64,000 bases of DNA from Streptosporangium sp. NBC_01756 (GTDB taxonomy: Bacteria > Actinomycetota > Actinomycetes > Streptosporangiales > Streptosporangiaceae): assembly GCF_035917975.1 (NCBI RefSeq), contig NZ_CP109130.1:8122001-8186000 (forward strand), written 5' to 3'. Below the pieces are notes generated by a model that had not been told where the DNA came from, searched no databases, and saw only the letters and a list, made by a program, of their open reading frames with translations. Below are positions 42,950-51,293 of the stretch, in pieces (position 1 is the first letter of the stretch; every line of letters begins with the position of its first letter). A program made the translations under genes and the position numbers.

Positions 42950-43741
42950 ATGACCGACAACGAGGCGACCGGCGCGGACCGCGTGCTCATGCGCGACATC
43001 CGCAAACGATATGGAATGGTCGACGCGCTGCGCGGGGTGAACCTGCGGGTCGGCGCGGGCGAGGTGGTGGGACTGGTCGGCGACAACGCGGCCGGTAAGT
43101 CCACTCTGATGAAGGTTCTGGCGGGCACCGTCGTACCGGACTCGGGGGAGATCGTGTTCGACGGCCGCCCGGTGTCCTTCGCCGGCCCGCGAGACGCCCG
43201 CGAGCTGGGGATCGAGATGGTCTACCAGGATCTCGCGCTCTGCGACGACATCGACGTGGCGGGCAACCTGTTCCTCGGCCGCGAACCACGTCAGGCCGGC
43301 GGCCTGCTGCTCGACATCAAGCAGATGCACAAGGAGGCGCGCCGGCACCTCGACGCGCTCAATATCCGGATCCCGCTCACCGACATCCCGGTGGGAGGGC
43401 TCTCCGGCGGACAGCGGCAGGCGGTCGCCATCGCCCGCGCCGTCACCTTCGGGCCCAAGCTTCTCATCCTCGACGAGCCCACGGCCGCGCTCGCCGTCGC
43501 CGAGGTCGAGACCGTCCTGGAGCTGATCAAAACGGTCTCGGCGCAGGGCGTCTCGGTGATCTTGATCACCCACCGCCTGCAGGACCTGTTCCGGGTCTGC
43601 GACCGGCTCTGCGTGATGTACGAGGGAACGCTCCGTGCCGACCTCGACGCCCGCGCCACCAGCCTGGAGCGACTCGTTTCGGAGATCGTCGCCCATGACC
43701 AGGCCGAGGCCCACGACGAGACCGAGGGGGTGCGGTCATGA
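42950..43741 (+). CDS. ribose-type ABC transporter ATP-binding protein, single domain
   Basis: A 263-residue ATPase with Walker A GDNAAGKS, signature LSGGQRQ, Walker B LLILDEPTAAL and switch histidine ITHRL. Ribose-type importers usually have a fused double ATPase of about 500 residues; this one has a single domain like FrcA and must act as a homodimer. ATG at 42950 follows GGAGAG. Its stop overlaps the permease start in ATGA. Confidence 0.92.
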   Translation: MTDNEATGADRVLMRDIRKRYGMVDALRGVNLRVGAGEVVGLVGDNAAGKSTLMKVLAGTVVPDSGEIVFDGRPVSFAGPRDARELGIEMVYQDLALCDDIDVAGNLFLGREPRQAGGLLLDIKQMHKEARRHLDALNIRIPLTDIPVGGLSGGQRQAVAIARAVTFGPKLLILDEPTAALAVAEVETVLELIKTVSAQGVSVILITHRLQDLFRVCDRLCVMYEGTLRADLDARATSLERLVSEIVAHDQAEAHDETEGVRS

Positions 43742-44739
43742 CCGTCACCAGCCAGCGGGTGGTGACCACCCGGTCGGCCCGGGCCAGCGCGCACATCGGC
43801 AGGCACGCCCAGACCATCGCCATCGGGGTGGTGCTGGTCGTACTGCTGATCTTCTTCTCGTTCTCCGCCGACCGCTTCGCCACCGTCGGCAACGTGCTCA
43901 ACCTGATCCGGCAGATCTCCCCGACGCTGATCGTCGCAGTCGCGATGACTTTCGTGATCAGCACCGCCGGCATCGACCTGTCGGTCGGCTCGACGGTCGC
44001 GCTGTCCGGCTCGTTGCTGGCGATCACCCTTCAGCAGGGCTGGAATCCCACCCTCGCCCTCATCGCGATCCTCGTGCTCGGCGCGGCGGTCGGGTTCGTC
44101 AACGGGTGGTTCTCCGCCTACCAGAACATCCCGGCATTCATCGTCACCCTGGCCATGTTGTCGATCATGCGGGGCACCGCCCTGCGCGCGACCGAAGGCT
44201 ACTCCACCCCGATCGACGGCGACCTGTGGATCGTCCAGCTCGGTCAGGGCCGGATCGCCGGAGTGCCGGTGCCGGCCATACTCGCCGTGGTGATCGCGCT
44301 GGTCGGCTGGCTGACCCTGACACGTACGCCGTTCGGCCGCTACGTGGTCGGTCTCGGTTCGAACGGCGAGTCGCTGCGCCGTACCGGAGTGAACACCCGC
44401 AGGATCGGGCTCACCGTGTACGTGCTCAGCGGCACGGCCGCCGCCCTGGCGGGGGTGCTGATCGCCACCCGGCTCAGTTCCGGGTCCTCGAACGCGGGCA
44501 GCGGCTTCGAGCTGGAGGTCATCACGGCCGTCGTCCTCGGCGGCACCAGCCTGTTCGGCGGCCGGGGCAGCATGCTCGGCACCATCTTCGGGGCGCTCAC
44601 CCTCGGGGTCATCGCCAACGGTCTGGTGCTGCTGCACGTCTCACCGTTCTACGTGCAGATCGTGCAGGGCGCCATCCTCCTGCTGGCCATCTTCGCCAAC
44701 AACAAGGTGTGGGCGAAGTTCGGCGCGGTACGGAAATGA
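43738..44739 (+). CDS. ribose-type ABC transporter permease
   Basis: A 333-residue membrane protein of the RbsC/BPD_transp_2 family with about eight to ten helices. Diagnostic stretches are MTFVISTAGIDLSVGSTVALSG, GWFSAYQNIPAFIVTLAMLSIMRG and ITAVVLGGTSLFGGRGSMLGTIFGA, the last holding the coupling loop region. Overlaps of four bases on both sides tie it to the ATPase and to the next gene. Confidence 0.92.
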   Translation: MTVTSQRVVTTRSARASAHIGRHAQTIAIGVVLVVLLIFFSFSADRFATVGNVLNLIRQISPTLIVAVAMTFVISTAGIDLSVGSTVALSGSLLAITLQQGWNPTLALIAILVLGAAVGFVNGWFSAYQNIPAFIVTLAMLSIMRGTALRATEGYSTPIDGDLWIVQLGQGRIAGVPVPAILAVVIALVGWLTLTRTPFGRYVVGLGSNGESLRRTGVNTRRIGLTVYVLSGTAAALAGVLIATRLSSGSSNAGSGFELEVITAVVLGGTSLFGGRGSMLGTIFGALTLGVIANGLVLLHVSPFYVQIVQGAILLLAIFANNKVWAKFGAVRK

Positions 44740-45839
44740 CCAGCTCGACCGTCGCGGCCCAGGCGCGCGAGGGGGTGATCGCGACCACGGTGCTCGGTGA
44801 GGTGCCCGTCGCCCAACTCGGGATCACGCTCTGCCATGAGCACCTGCGCAACGACGGCGCCAGCGCCTGGCATCCCGCCGCCGACGGCGACGCGGAGGGC
44901 GAGCTCATCGCCCGCTCACCCGTGCGGATGGAGTTCCTCGGCAGGCTGCGACTGGACCCCTACCTCTCCCGGGACAACGTCTCCCTCGACGACACCGGCG
45001 TGGCGATCGAGGAGGCGGCCAGGTTCGCGGCCAGAGGCGGCCGCACCCTGCTGGAGGTGACCCCGGAGGGCATCGGCCGCGCCCCGGCCGAGCTGGCCCG
45101 GATCGCCCGTGCCACCGGCCTGAACATCGTGATGGGCTGCGGCTTCTACCTGGAGCGCACCCATCCGGCGCGCGTCCGCGGCATGAGCGCCGCCGACGTC
45201 GCCGCCGAGATCGAGCGTGACCTGGCCGAGGGTGCTGGAGGAGTGCGGGCCGGGGTGATCGGCGAGATCGGGATCTCCCCGGACTTCACCCCGGCCGAGG
45301 AGAAGGTGCTCCGCGGTGCCGCCCGGGCTCAGGCCCGCACCGGTGTGCCGCTCTCGGTGCACCTGCCCGGCTGGGTACGGCACGGCCATCGAGTGCTCGA
45401 TGTCGTTGCCGAAGAGGGCGGCATCCTCGCGGCCACGGTGCTCTCGCACATGAACCCCAGCCGGCTCGAGCGCGACTACCAGGTCTCGCTCGCCGTCCGG
45501 GGGGCCTACCTCGGATACGACATGTGCGGCATGGACTACCACTACCCCGGAGAAGGCCAGTCGCCGTGCGATGAGGAGAACGCCGCCGCCGTCGCCTGGC
45601 TGGTCCGTGCCGGCCTGGGCGACCGGCTGCTGCTCTCCCAGGACGTGTTCCTCAAGACCATGCTGGTCCGGTACGGCGGCACCGGTTACGCGCACATCCT
45701 CACGGACTTCGTGCCGCGCCTGCACCGCCACGGGCTGACCCCCGAGGACACCGACCGGCTGCTCGTCGCCAACCCGTTCGAGCTTTTCACCACCGCCCAG
45801 CGGATATCCACTGCGAATACCCACCGAAGGAGACACTGA
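44736..45839 (+). CDS. phosphotriesterase-family metal-dependent hydrolase
   Basis: A 367-residue amidohydrolase-fold protein. The first metal pair is LCHEHLRND (His34, His36); GVIGEIGISP places a glutamate where classical phosphotriesterases have a carboxylated lysine, as in several PHP-type relatives; VHLPGW and LSHMNPS supply the later histidines, and LLLSQDVFLK the final aspartate. Members of this branch are lactonases or esterases of sugar and sugar-acid compounds more often than true phosphotriesterases. The gene overlaps the permease by four bases and the next gene by one. Confidence 0.86.
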   Translation: MTSSTVAAQAREGVIATTVLGEVPVAQLGITLCHEHLRNDGASAWHPAADGDAEGELIARSPVRMEFLGRLRLDPYLSRDNVSLDDTGVAIEEAARFAARGGRTLLEVTPEGIGRAPAELARIARATGLNIVMGCGFYLERTHPARVRGMSAADVAAEIERDLAEGAGGVRAGVIGEIGISPDFTPAEEKVLRGAARAQARTGVPLSVHLPGWVRHGHRVLDVVAEEGGILAATVLSHMNPSRLERDYQVSLAVRGAYLGYDMCGMDYHYPGEGQSPCDEENAAAVAWLVRAGLGDRLLLSQDVFLKTMLVRYGGTGYAHILTDFVPRLHRHGLTPEDTDRLLVANPFELFTTAQRISTANTHRRRH

Positions 45840-46588
45840 TGACCCGCGTGCTGGTCGCCGGCGAGACGTGGGTGAGCGAGTCGACCCACTACAAGGGCTT
45901 CGACTCGTTCACCACGACGACCTACCACACCGGTTTCGAGCCGCTGCGCGACGTACTGGTGGCCGACGGTATCGAGGTCGACCACCTCCCGGCGCACGAC
46001 GTGCCCCGGCTGTTCCCCGGGACCCCCGAGGAACTGGCGGCCTATGACGTCGTCGTGCTCTCCGACATCGGCGCCAACAGCATCCTGCTGCACCCCGACA
46101 CCTGGCTGCACAGCAAGAGATCGGTCAACCGGATCGACCTGCTGGCAAGCTGGGTGGAGCAGGGCGGCGGCCTGGCGATGGCCGGCGGCTACCTCAGCTT
46201 CCAGGGCTTCGAGGCGAAGGCGGCCTTCCGCGGCACCGCTGTGGAACGCGTCCTGCCCGCCCGGATCTCCCCCTATGACGACCGGGTGGAGGTCCCCCAG
46301 GGCGTCCCGGGTGCCGTCGCCGATCCGGCCCACCCCATCGTGGACGGGCTGCCCTCCGACTGGCCCGACCTGCTCGGCTACAACCGCTTCGAGCTCCCCG
46401 AGGACGCCAGGCTGCTCGCCACCGTCGGCCCCGACCCGTTGCTCGCCGTACGGCAGGCCGGGGCCGGCCGTACCCTCGCCTGGGCCTCGGACATCGCTCC
46501 GCACTGGTGCCCCGAGGAGTTCGTCGCCTGGGACGGCTACCGTACGCTCTTCACCCGGGCCGTCCGCTGGCTGGCGAAGGAGATCTGA
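45839..46588 (+). CDS. glutamine amidotransferase-like protein (PF07090-type)
   Basis: A 249-residue protein related to the GATase1-like / ThuA group. It opens RVLVAGETWVSESTHYKGFDSF, then has YDVVVLSDIGANSILLHP, SWVEQGGGLAMAGGYLSFQGF and GAGRTLAWASDIAPHW. The GGY nucleophile-elbow position carries no cysteine, so ordinary glutaminase activity is unlikely. Related proteins are often encoded with sugar ABC transporters; biochemical roles are poorly known. TGATG overlap with the preceding gene. Confidence 0.78.
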   Translation: MTRVLVAGETWVSESTHYKGFDSFTTTTYHTGFEPLRDVLVADGIEVDHLPAHDVPRLFPGTPEELAAYDVVVLSDIGANSILLHPDTWLHSKRSVNRIDLLASWVEQGGGLAMAGGYLSFQGFEAKAAFRGTAVERVLPARISPYDDRVEVPQGVPGAVADPAHPIVDGLPSDWPDLLGYNRFELPEDARLLATVGPDPLLAVRQAGAGRTLAWASDIAPHWCPEEFVAWDGYRTLFTRAVRWLAKEI

Positions 46589-46589
46589 C

Positions 46590-47528
46590 ATGCCGATCCC
46601 GGTGATTCTCGACTGTGACCCGGGGCATGACGACGCCCTGGCGATCCTGCTGGCGGTGGCCGATCCGGCGATCGACCTGCGGGCGGTCGCCACCGTCGCG
46701 GGCAACCAGACCGTGGCGAAGACCGCTCTCAACGCGCGGCGGATGCTCAGCCTCGCGGGGGTGCGCGGGGTGCCGGTCGCGGCCGGCTGCGACCACCCGC
46801 TCGCCGGTCCGCTGGAGATCGGCGACTACGTGCACGGAGAGAGCGGGCTGGACGGCCCGGTCTTCGGCGAGCCGGACGTGCCCCTCGACCCGCGCCACGG
46901 CGTCGAGCTCATCCACGACACGCTCGCCGCCGCCGCCGAGCCCGTGACGATCGTGGCCATCGGCCCGCTGACCAACGTCGCCACGCTGCTGCGGCGCCAC
47001 CCGGCCGACCGCGACCGGATCCGCGAGATCGTGATCATGGGTGGCTCCACCGAGCGCGGCAACCACACGCCCTACGCCGAATTCAACATCCACGCCGACC
47101 CGGAGGCCGCGGCGGAGGTGCTCGGCAGCGGCATCCCGACCACCTGGGTGGGGCTCAACGTCAGCCACCAGGCGCTCGTCACCGCCGACGTGCTCGACCG
47201 CATCGCCGCGCTCGGCACCCCGCTGGCCCACGTCTGCGTGGAACTGCTCACCTTCTTCGGATCCAGCTACCACCAGACCTGGGGATTCGAGGCGCCCCCG
47301 CTGCACGACCCGATCACCGTCGCCTACCTGATCGACCCCGCGGTCCTCACCCACGTCCGGGTGGGCCTGCGGATCGAGGTGGACGGCACGCACACCCGGG
47401 GCGCCACCGTCGCCGACCTGCACGGCCGGATGGACTGGGAGCCCAACGCGAACGTCGGCACCGTGCTCGACCGGGACCGGTTCTGGGACCTCATGATCGG
47501 TGCGATCGACACTCTCGGCCGGTGCTGA
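46590..47528 (+). CDS. inosine-uridine type nucleoside hydrolase
   Basis: A 312-residue enzyme that cleaves the N-glycosidic bond of ribonucleosides to base and ribose. The N-terminal calcium site DCDPGHDDALAI (8-19) is the family hallmark; AGN, IGPLTNVATLLR and MGGSTERGNHTPYAEFNIHADPEAA follow, and the catalytic-region histidine is in LHDPITVAYL. It is the last gene of the transporter operon, two bases after the previous stop. Its presence suggests the imported ligand is a nucleoside or that ribosyl intermediates are cleaved inside. Confidence 0.9.
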   Translation: MPIPVILDCDPGHDDALAILLAVADPAIDLRAVATVAGNQTVAKTALNARRMLSLAGVRGVPVAAGCDHPLAGPLEIGDYVHGESGLDGPVFGEPDVPLDPRHGVELIHDTLAAAAEPVTIVAIGPLTNVATLLRRHPADRDRIREIVIMGGSTERGNHTPYAEFNIHADPEAAAEVLGSGIPTTWVGLNVSHQALVTADVLDRIAALGTPLAHVCVELLTFFGSSYHQTWGFEAPPLHDPITVAYLIDPAVLTHVRVGLRIEVDGTHTRGATVADLHGRMDWEPNANVGTVLDRDRFWDLMIGAIDTLGRC

Positions 47529-47599
47529 GCCGCCTGCCCGGTGGAAAACCGCCTGCGGCCGGCTTCCCGGAGGGCGGCCTCCGGAGAGGTCGCCGGGCG

Positions 47600-47663
47600 G
47601 CCCCGGGACCGCGATGCCGCAACGGTCCCTGGGCAGCCCCGGGACCGCGATGCCGCAGCGGTC
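47600..47663. repeat. two 28-base direct repeats at a 36-base pitch
   Basis: GCCCCGGGACCGCGATGCCG, continuing CARCGGTC, occurs at 47600-47627 and 47636-47663 with one substitution, between convergent genes. GGTCCC and GGGACC parts can pair across the copies, so it may serve as a terminator. Confidence 0.6.
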
Positions 47664-49263
47664 AGTAGGCTCCGCTGCGGCGCATGGCACGGGGCCGTCC
47701 GTCGGGATCGCACACGAGCCGGTAGAACGGCGTGGCCCAGACGGTCGTCAGCGGCGACATGCGCGACGCCTCGTACCGTCGCAGCCGCCCGTCCGGCCGC
47801 CTTCCCCGACGGCCTCCGGCGTGCCACCGGTCCAGGGCGTCGGCGGAGGCGGCGTAGGCGGCGAAGAACGAGACCGGGTCCAGCAGGTCCGCGTCGGGGA
47901 TGTCCGGACGGTCGAGGTGCTCGCGTGCGAGGGCCAGCCGCAGGTCCCGGGGGTAACGGCGCGCGCCGTCACCGTGGCCCGCCGGGTCGAGGGGCTCCCG
48001 GCCGTCCGGGGTCTCGTCGAGCACCGCGCAGGTGAGCTCGGAGTCGTAGGTCCAGGATCTGCGATTGAAGTTGTCCGAGCCGATGGTCGTCCACACGTCG
48101 TCGATGACGCAGACCTTGGCGTGCACATAGATCGGGACGCTTTGCCGGTTCTCGATGCCGTACACCGCGAAGCGGTCCCCGCCCGCGCGCTCAAGGATGG
48201 ACAGGGCCTGGTTGCGGCCCAGCATCTGAGGGGTGCCGCCGAGTGCGCCGTCCTGGTCGGGGTGGAGCGGGAGGACACTGATCATCAGCAGGTCCGGATT
48301 GGCCTCCAGCGCGTCGGCGAAGGACTCGGCGATCTGGGGCGACCACAGATACTGGTCCTCGATGTAGATGAGGGAGCGCGCGCGGCGCAGCGCCTTGAGA
48401 TAGCCGCGGGCGACGCTGCGCTCTCCCCGGGGCGCGAAGGGATAGCGGGCGCGCCGGTGGGCGTAGGTCCGCAGGAGCTGTACGGCGTGCGGGCCGCAGG
48501 CGGGCGGATCGGGCAACTGCGGGGGGAGCGGATCCGGCTCGGTGTCCTCGCGGCGCATCAGGTCGGCGAGCCGGTGCAGGGGGTTGCGGGTCAACGGCTG
48601 GGGATCCTCCCAGCGCTCCCGGAACACCGCCTCGACGTCACCGACGGCGGGCCCCTGGATCGCCGCCTGGACGTCGTGCCAGGGCGGGTGCGCGCCGTAC
48701 ACCTCGGCCATGGGGGCGGCCTGGGTGTCGCCGGCGTGCGAGGCGTCGTCGCGACGGCTCCAGCACAGGTCGATCCCGCCGACGTAGGCGATGTCGCGTT
48801 CGGGTCGCTCGTGGTGCCGCAGCACCACGAGCTTCTGGTGGTGCGAGCCGCCGGGCGGGACGCGCATGTCGCGCAGGCACTCGCCGCCGGCCGCCTCGAT
48901 GGCCTCGCCGAGATGGCGGTTCTCGGCCTCGCTGAAGAGGAGCCGGTCCCAGTGCGAGCGCCACAGGAGCCCCTTCACCACGACCCCGCGCCGAGCGGCC
49001 TCGGCGAACACGTCGGCCACCTCCGTGCCCGGGCCGTCCAGCCTCTCGGTGGGATCGCCGCGCCAGTCGGTGAACAGCAGCAGATCTCCCGCCCGCAGCC
49101 CGCGGACGCGGTCGAGCAGTTCGGTGAAGTACGGTGCGCCGTGCGGGATGGGGCGCACCGTGTTCCCGCTCGCCCAGGCGGTCCCGTCGTCGTGCCGACC
49201 GTCGATCCCGGATGCGGGATTGCCGCGCTCCTCGTTGCTGAGGAACCAGTCGTTTACTTTCAT
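47662..49263 (-). CDS. phospholipase D-like protein
   Basis: A 533-residue HKD-superfamily phosphodiesterase. The two catalytic half-sites are SHHQKLVVLRHHERPERDIAYVGG, of which HxK is the core, and VHAKVCVIDDVWTTIGSDNFNRRSW. No signal peptide is visible at MKVNDWFLSNEERG, so it is probably cytoplasmic, unlike secreted streptomycete PLDs. It resembles cardiolipin-synthase or PLD proteins of actinomycetes acting on phospholipid head groups. It stands alone between the nucleoside hydrolase and the exporter genes. Confidence 0.85.
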   Translation of the reverse strand: MKVNDWFLSNEERGNPASGIDGRHDDGTAWASGNTVRPIPHGAPYFTELLDRVRGLRAGDLLLFTDWRGDPTERLDGPGTEVADVFAEAARRGVVVKGLLWRSHWDRLLFSEAENRHLGEAIEAAGGECLRDMRVPPGGSHHQKLVVLRHHERPERDIAYVGGIDLCWSRRDDASHAGDTQAAPMAEVYGAHPPWHDVQAAIQGPAVGDVEAVFRERWEDPQPLTRNPLHRLADLMRREDTEPDPLPPQLPDPPACGPHAVQLLRTYAHRRARYPFAPRGERSVARGYLKALRRARSLIYIEDQYLWSPQIAESFADALEANPDLLMISVLPLHPDQDGALGGTPQMLGRNQALSILERAGGDRFAVYGIENRQSVPIYVHAKVCVIDDVWTTIGSDNFNRRSWTYDSELTCAVLDETPDGREPLDPAGHGDGARRYPRDLRLALAREHLDRPDIPDADLLDPVSFFAAYAASADALDRWHAGGRRGRRPDGRLRRYEASRMSPLTTVWATPFYRLVCDPDGRPRAMRRSGAY

Positions 49264-49445
49264 TGTGTCGGATCTACCCCGGTTTGACGCTTTCTCACCT
49301 CGGGGAAGTCCCCGCCGGTCGCTCCCGGCCAGGTGGGCCGGGCGCCGCCGCGGCTCTCCGGTGCCCGCCGTCACAGGGCCGTCGGAGAACCGCGACGGAG
49401 CCCTCCGCACGAAGGTCCCGCCTGGGCGGTGTCCGCCCTACCCGG

Positions 49446-51293
49446 TCAGCCGGGCACGTTCGGCAGGTCCGAGATGCTGTCCAGCCAGGCCTGGTGCAGG
49501 CCGGCGAAGCGGCCCGCGTCCGCGATGAGCCGGTCCGGCGGCCCGTCCTCCACGATCCTGCCGCCGTCCATCACGAGCACCCGGTCGGCGATCTCGATGG
49601 TCGACAGCCGGTGGGCGATGATGAGAGCGGTCCGGTCCGCCAGGATCGTCCGCAGCGCCCGCTGCACCAGCCGTTCACTGGGAACGTCCAGGCTGGAGGT
49701 CGCCTCGTCGAGGATCAGCACCGCGGGGTCGGCGAGGAAGGCCCGGGCGAACGCCACGAGCTGCCGCTGCCCGGCCGACAACCGCCCACCGTGTTTGGCG
49801 ACCTGGGTGTCGTAGCCCTCGGGAAGCGCCGAGATGAACTCGTGGGCACCGATGGCCCGGGCGGCCTCGACGACCTCCTCCATGGAGGAGCCGGGCCGGC
49901 CGAACCTGATGTTGTCCGCGACCGACCCGGTGAACAGGAAGTTCTCCTGGGTCACCATGACCACCGCGCCGCGCAGCGCGTCCTCGTTCAGATCACGCAG
50001 GTCGATCCCGTCGAGCAGCACCCGCCCGGCCACCGGGTCGTAGAACCGGGAGACCAGCTTCGCCAACGTGGTCTTCCCCGCTCCGGTGGTGCCGACCAGC
50101 GCCAGGCTCTGCCCCGCCGGGATCGCCAGATCCATCCGGGGCAGCACCGGAGTGCCGTCCAGATAGGAGAATTTCACCTCTTCGAACAGGATCTCCCCGC
50201 GTGGCCGTTCCAGCGCGACGGGGTCGCTCGGCTCGGCCACCGCAGGCTTCTCCTCCAGCACGCCGGAGAGCTTCTCCAGGGCCGCCCCCGCCGACTGGAA
50301 GGTGTTATAGAACTGGCTGATCTCCTGCATCGGCTCGTAGAACTGGCGCAGGTAGAGCAGGAACGCGGCGAGCACGCCGACCGTGACGCCCCCGCCGATG
50401 GCCAGCCAGCCGCCGTAGAACAGGACCGCGGCGATCGTGACGTTCCCGATCAGCTTGACACCCGGCATGAAGAGCGCGATGAGGTGCATGCTCTGCACGT
50501 TGGCGTCCCGGTAGTCGGCGTTGAGCTGGGAGAAGATCTCCTGGTTGCGCGGCTCCCTGCGGAACGCCTGCACCGCCCGGATGCCGGTCATCGACTCCAC
50601 GAAGTGGACGATCACCAGCGCCACGGTCTCCCGGGTCCTGCGGTAGGTGATGCTGGACTGCCGCCGGAACCAGCGGGTGAACAGCAGCAGGACCGGCAGG
50701 GGCAGCAGGGCGACCACGGCGAGGTGCACGTCCAGGACGAGCAGCAGGACCGCCGTGCCGGTCAGCGTCAGCACGGCCGTGACGAGACCGTCGAAACCCG
50801 ACTGCAACATCTCGGAGATGGCGTCGATGTCGGAGGTGAGCCGGGCCACGACCCGGCCCGAGGTGTAGTCGTCGTGGAACGACAGCGACAGCCTCTGGAA
50901 GTGGTTGAAGACACGCCGCCGTAGCTCCAGCAGGATGCTCTGGCCGATGCGGCCCGCCATCCTGAGGAACACCTGCCGGGTCACCGCCTGGATGACGGCG
51001 GCCGCCAGCACCGCCGAGACGACCGTCACCAGCGTCGCCGACCCCTGGCCCGAGGTCATCGGCGGGATGCCCGCGTCGATGCCCACCTTGATCAGGTAGG
51101 GGATGGCGAGAGAGGCGGCGTTGCTCACCACGATGATCGCGACGAGCAGGACGATCTGCCTGCGGTACGGCCTCAGCAGCTCACCGAGCAGCCGCCTGGA
51201 TCGGGCGCGCAGCAGGAACGACACCTGCTCCGACAGATCGTCCTTGTTCTCGGCGGCGACACCGCGCCAGTTCTGCGTCGTGGTCCCGCTCAT
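49446..51293 (-). CDS. ABC exporter half-transporter, catalytic-site subunit
   Basis: A 615-residue type IV ABC exporter half: six-helix membrane domain (about 40-330) then ATPase with Walker A GTTGAGKT, Q-loop VTQENFLFTGS, Walker B LILDEATSSLD with the catalytic glutamate, and switch IIAHRLSTI. The signature is LSAGQRQ instead of LSGGQ. The ATG at 51293 overlaps the stop of the upstream half-transporter gene in ATGA, so the two form a heterodimer. Drug, lipid or peptide export is possible. Confidence 0.9.
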   Translation of the reverse strand: MSGTTTQNWRGVAAENKDDLSEQVSFLLRARSRRLLGELLRPYRRQIVLLVAIIVVSNAASLAIPYLIKVGIDAGIPPMTSGQGSATLVTVVSAVLAAAVIQAVTRQVFLRMAGRIGQSILLELRRRVFNHFQRLSLSFHDDYTSGRVVARLTSDIDAISEMLQSGFDGLVTAVLTLTGTAVLLLVLDVHLAVVALLPLPVLLLFTRWFRRQSSITYRRTRETVALVIVHFVESMTGIRAVQAFRREPRNQEIFSQLNADYRDANVQSMHLIALFMPGVKLIGNVTIAAVLFYGGWLAIGGGVTVGVLAAFLLYLRQFYEPMQEISQFYNTFQSAGAALEKLSGVLEEKPAVAEPSDPVALERPRGEILFEEVKFSYLDGTPVLPRMDLAIPAGQSLALVGTTGAGKTTLAKLVSRFYDPVAGRVLLDGIDLRDLNEDALRGAVVMVTQENFLFTGSVADNIRFGRPGSSMEEVVEAARAIGAHEFISALPEGYDTQVAKHGGRLSAGQRQLVAFARAFLADPAVLILDEATSSLDVPSERLVQRALRTILADRTALIIAHRLSTIEIADRVLVMDGGRIVEDGPPDRLIADAGRFAGLHQAWLDSISDLPNVPG

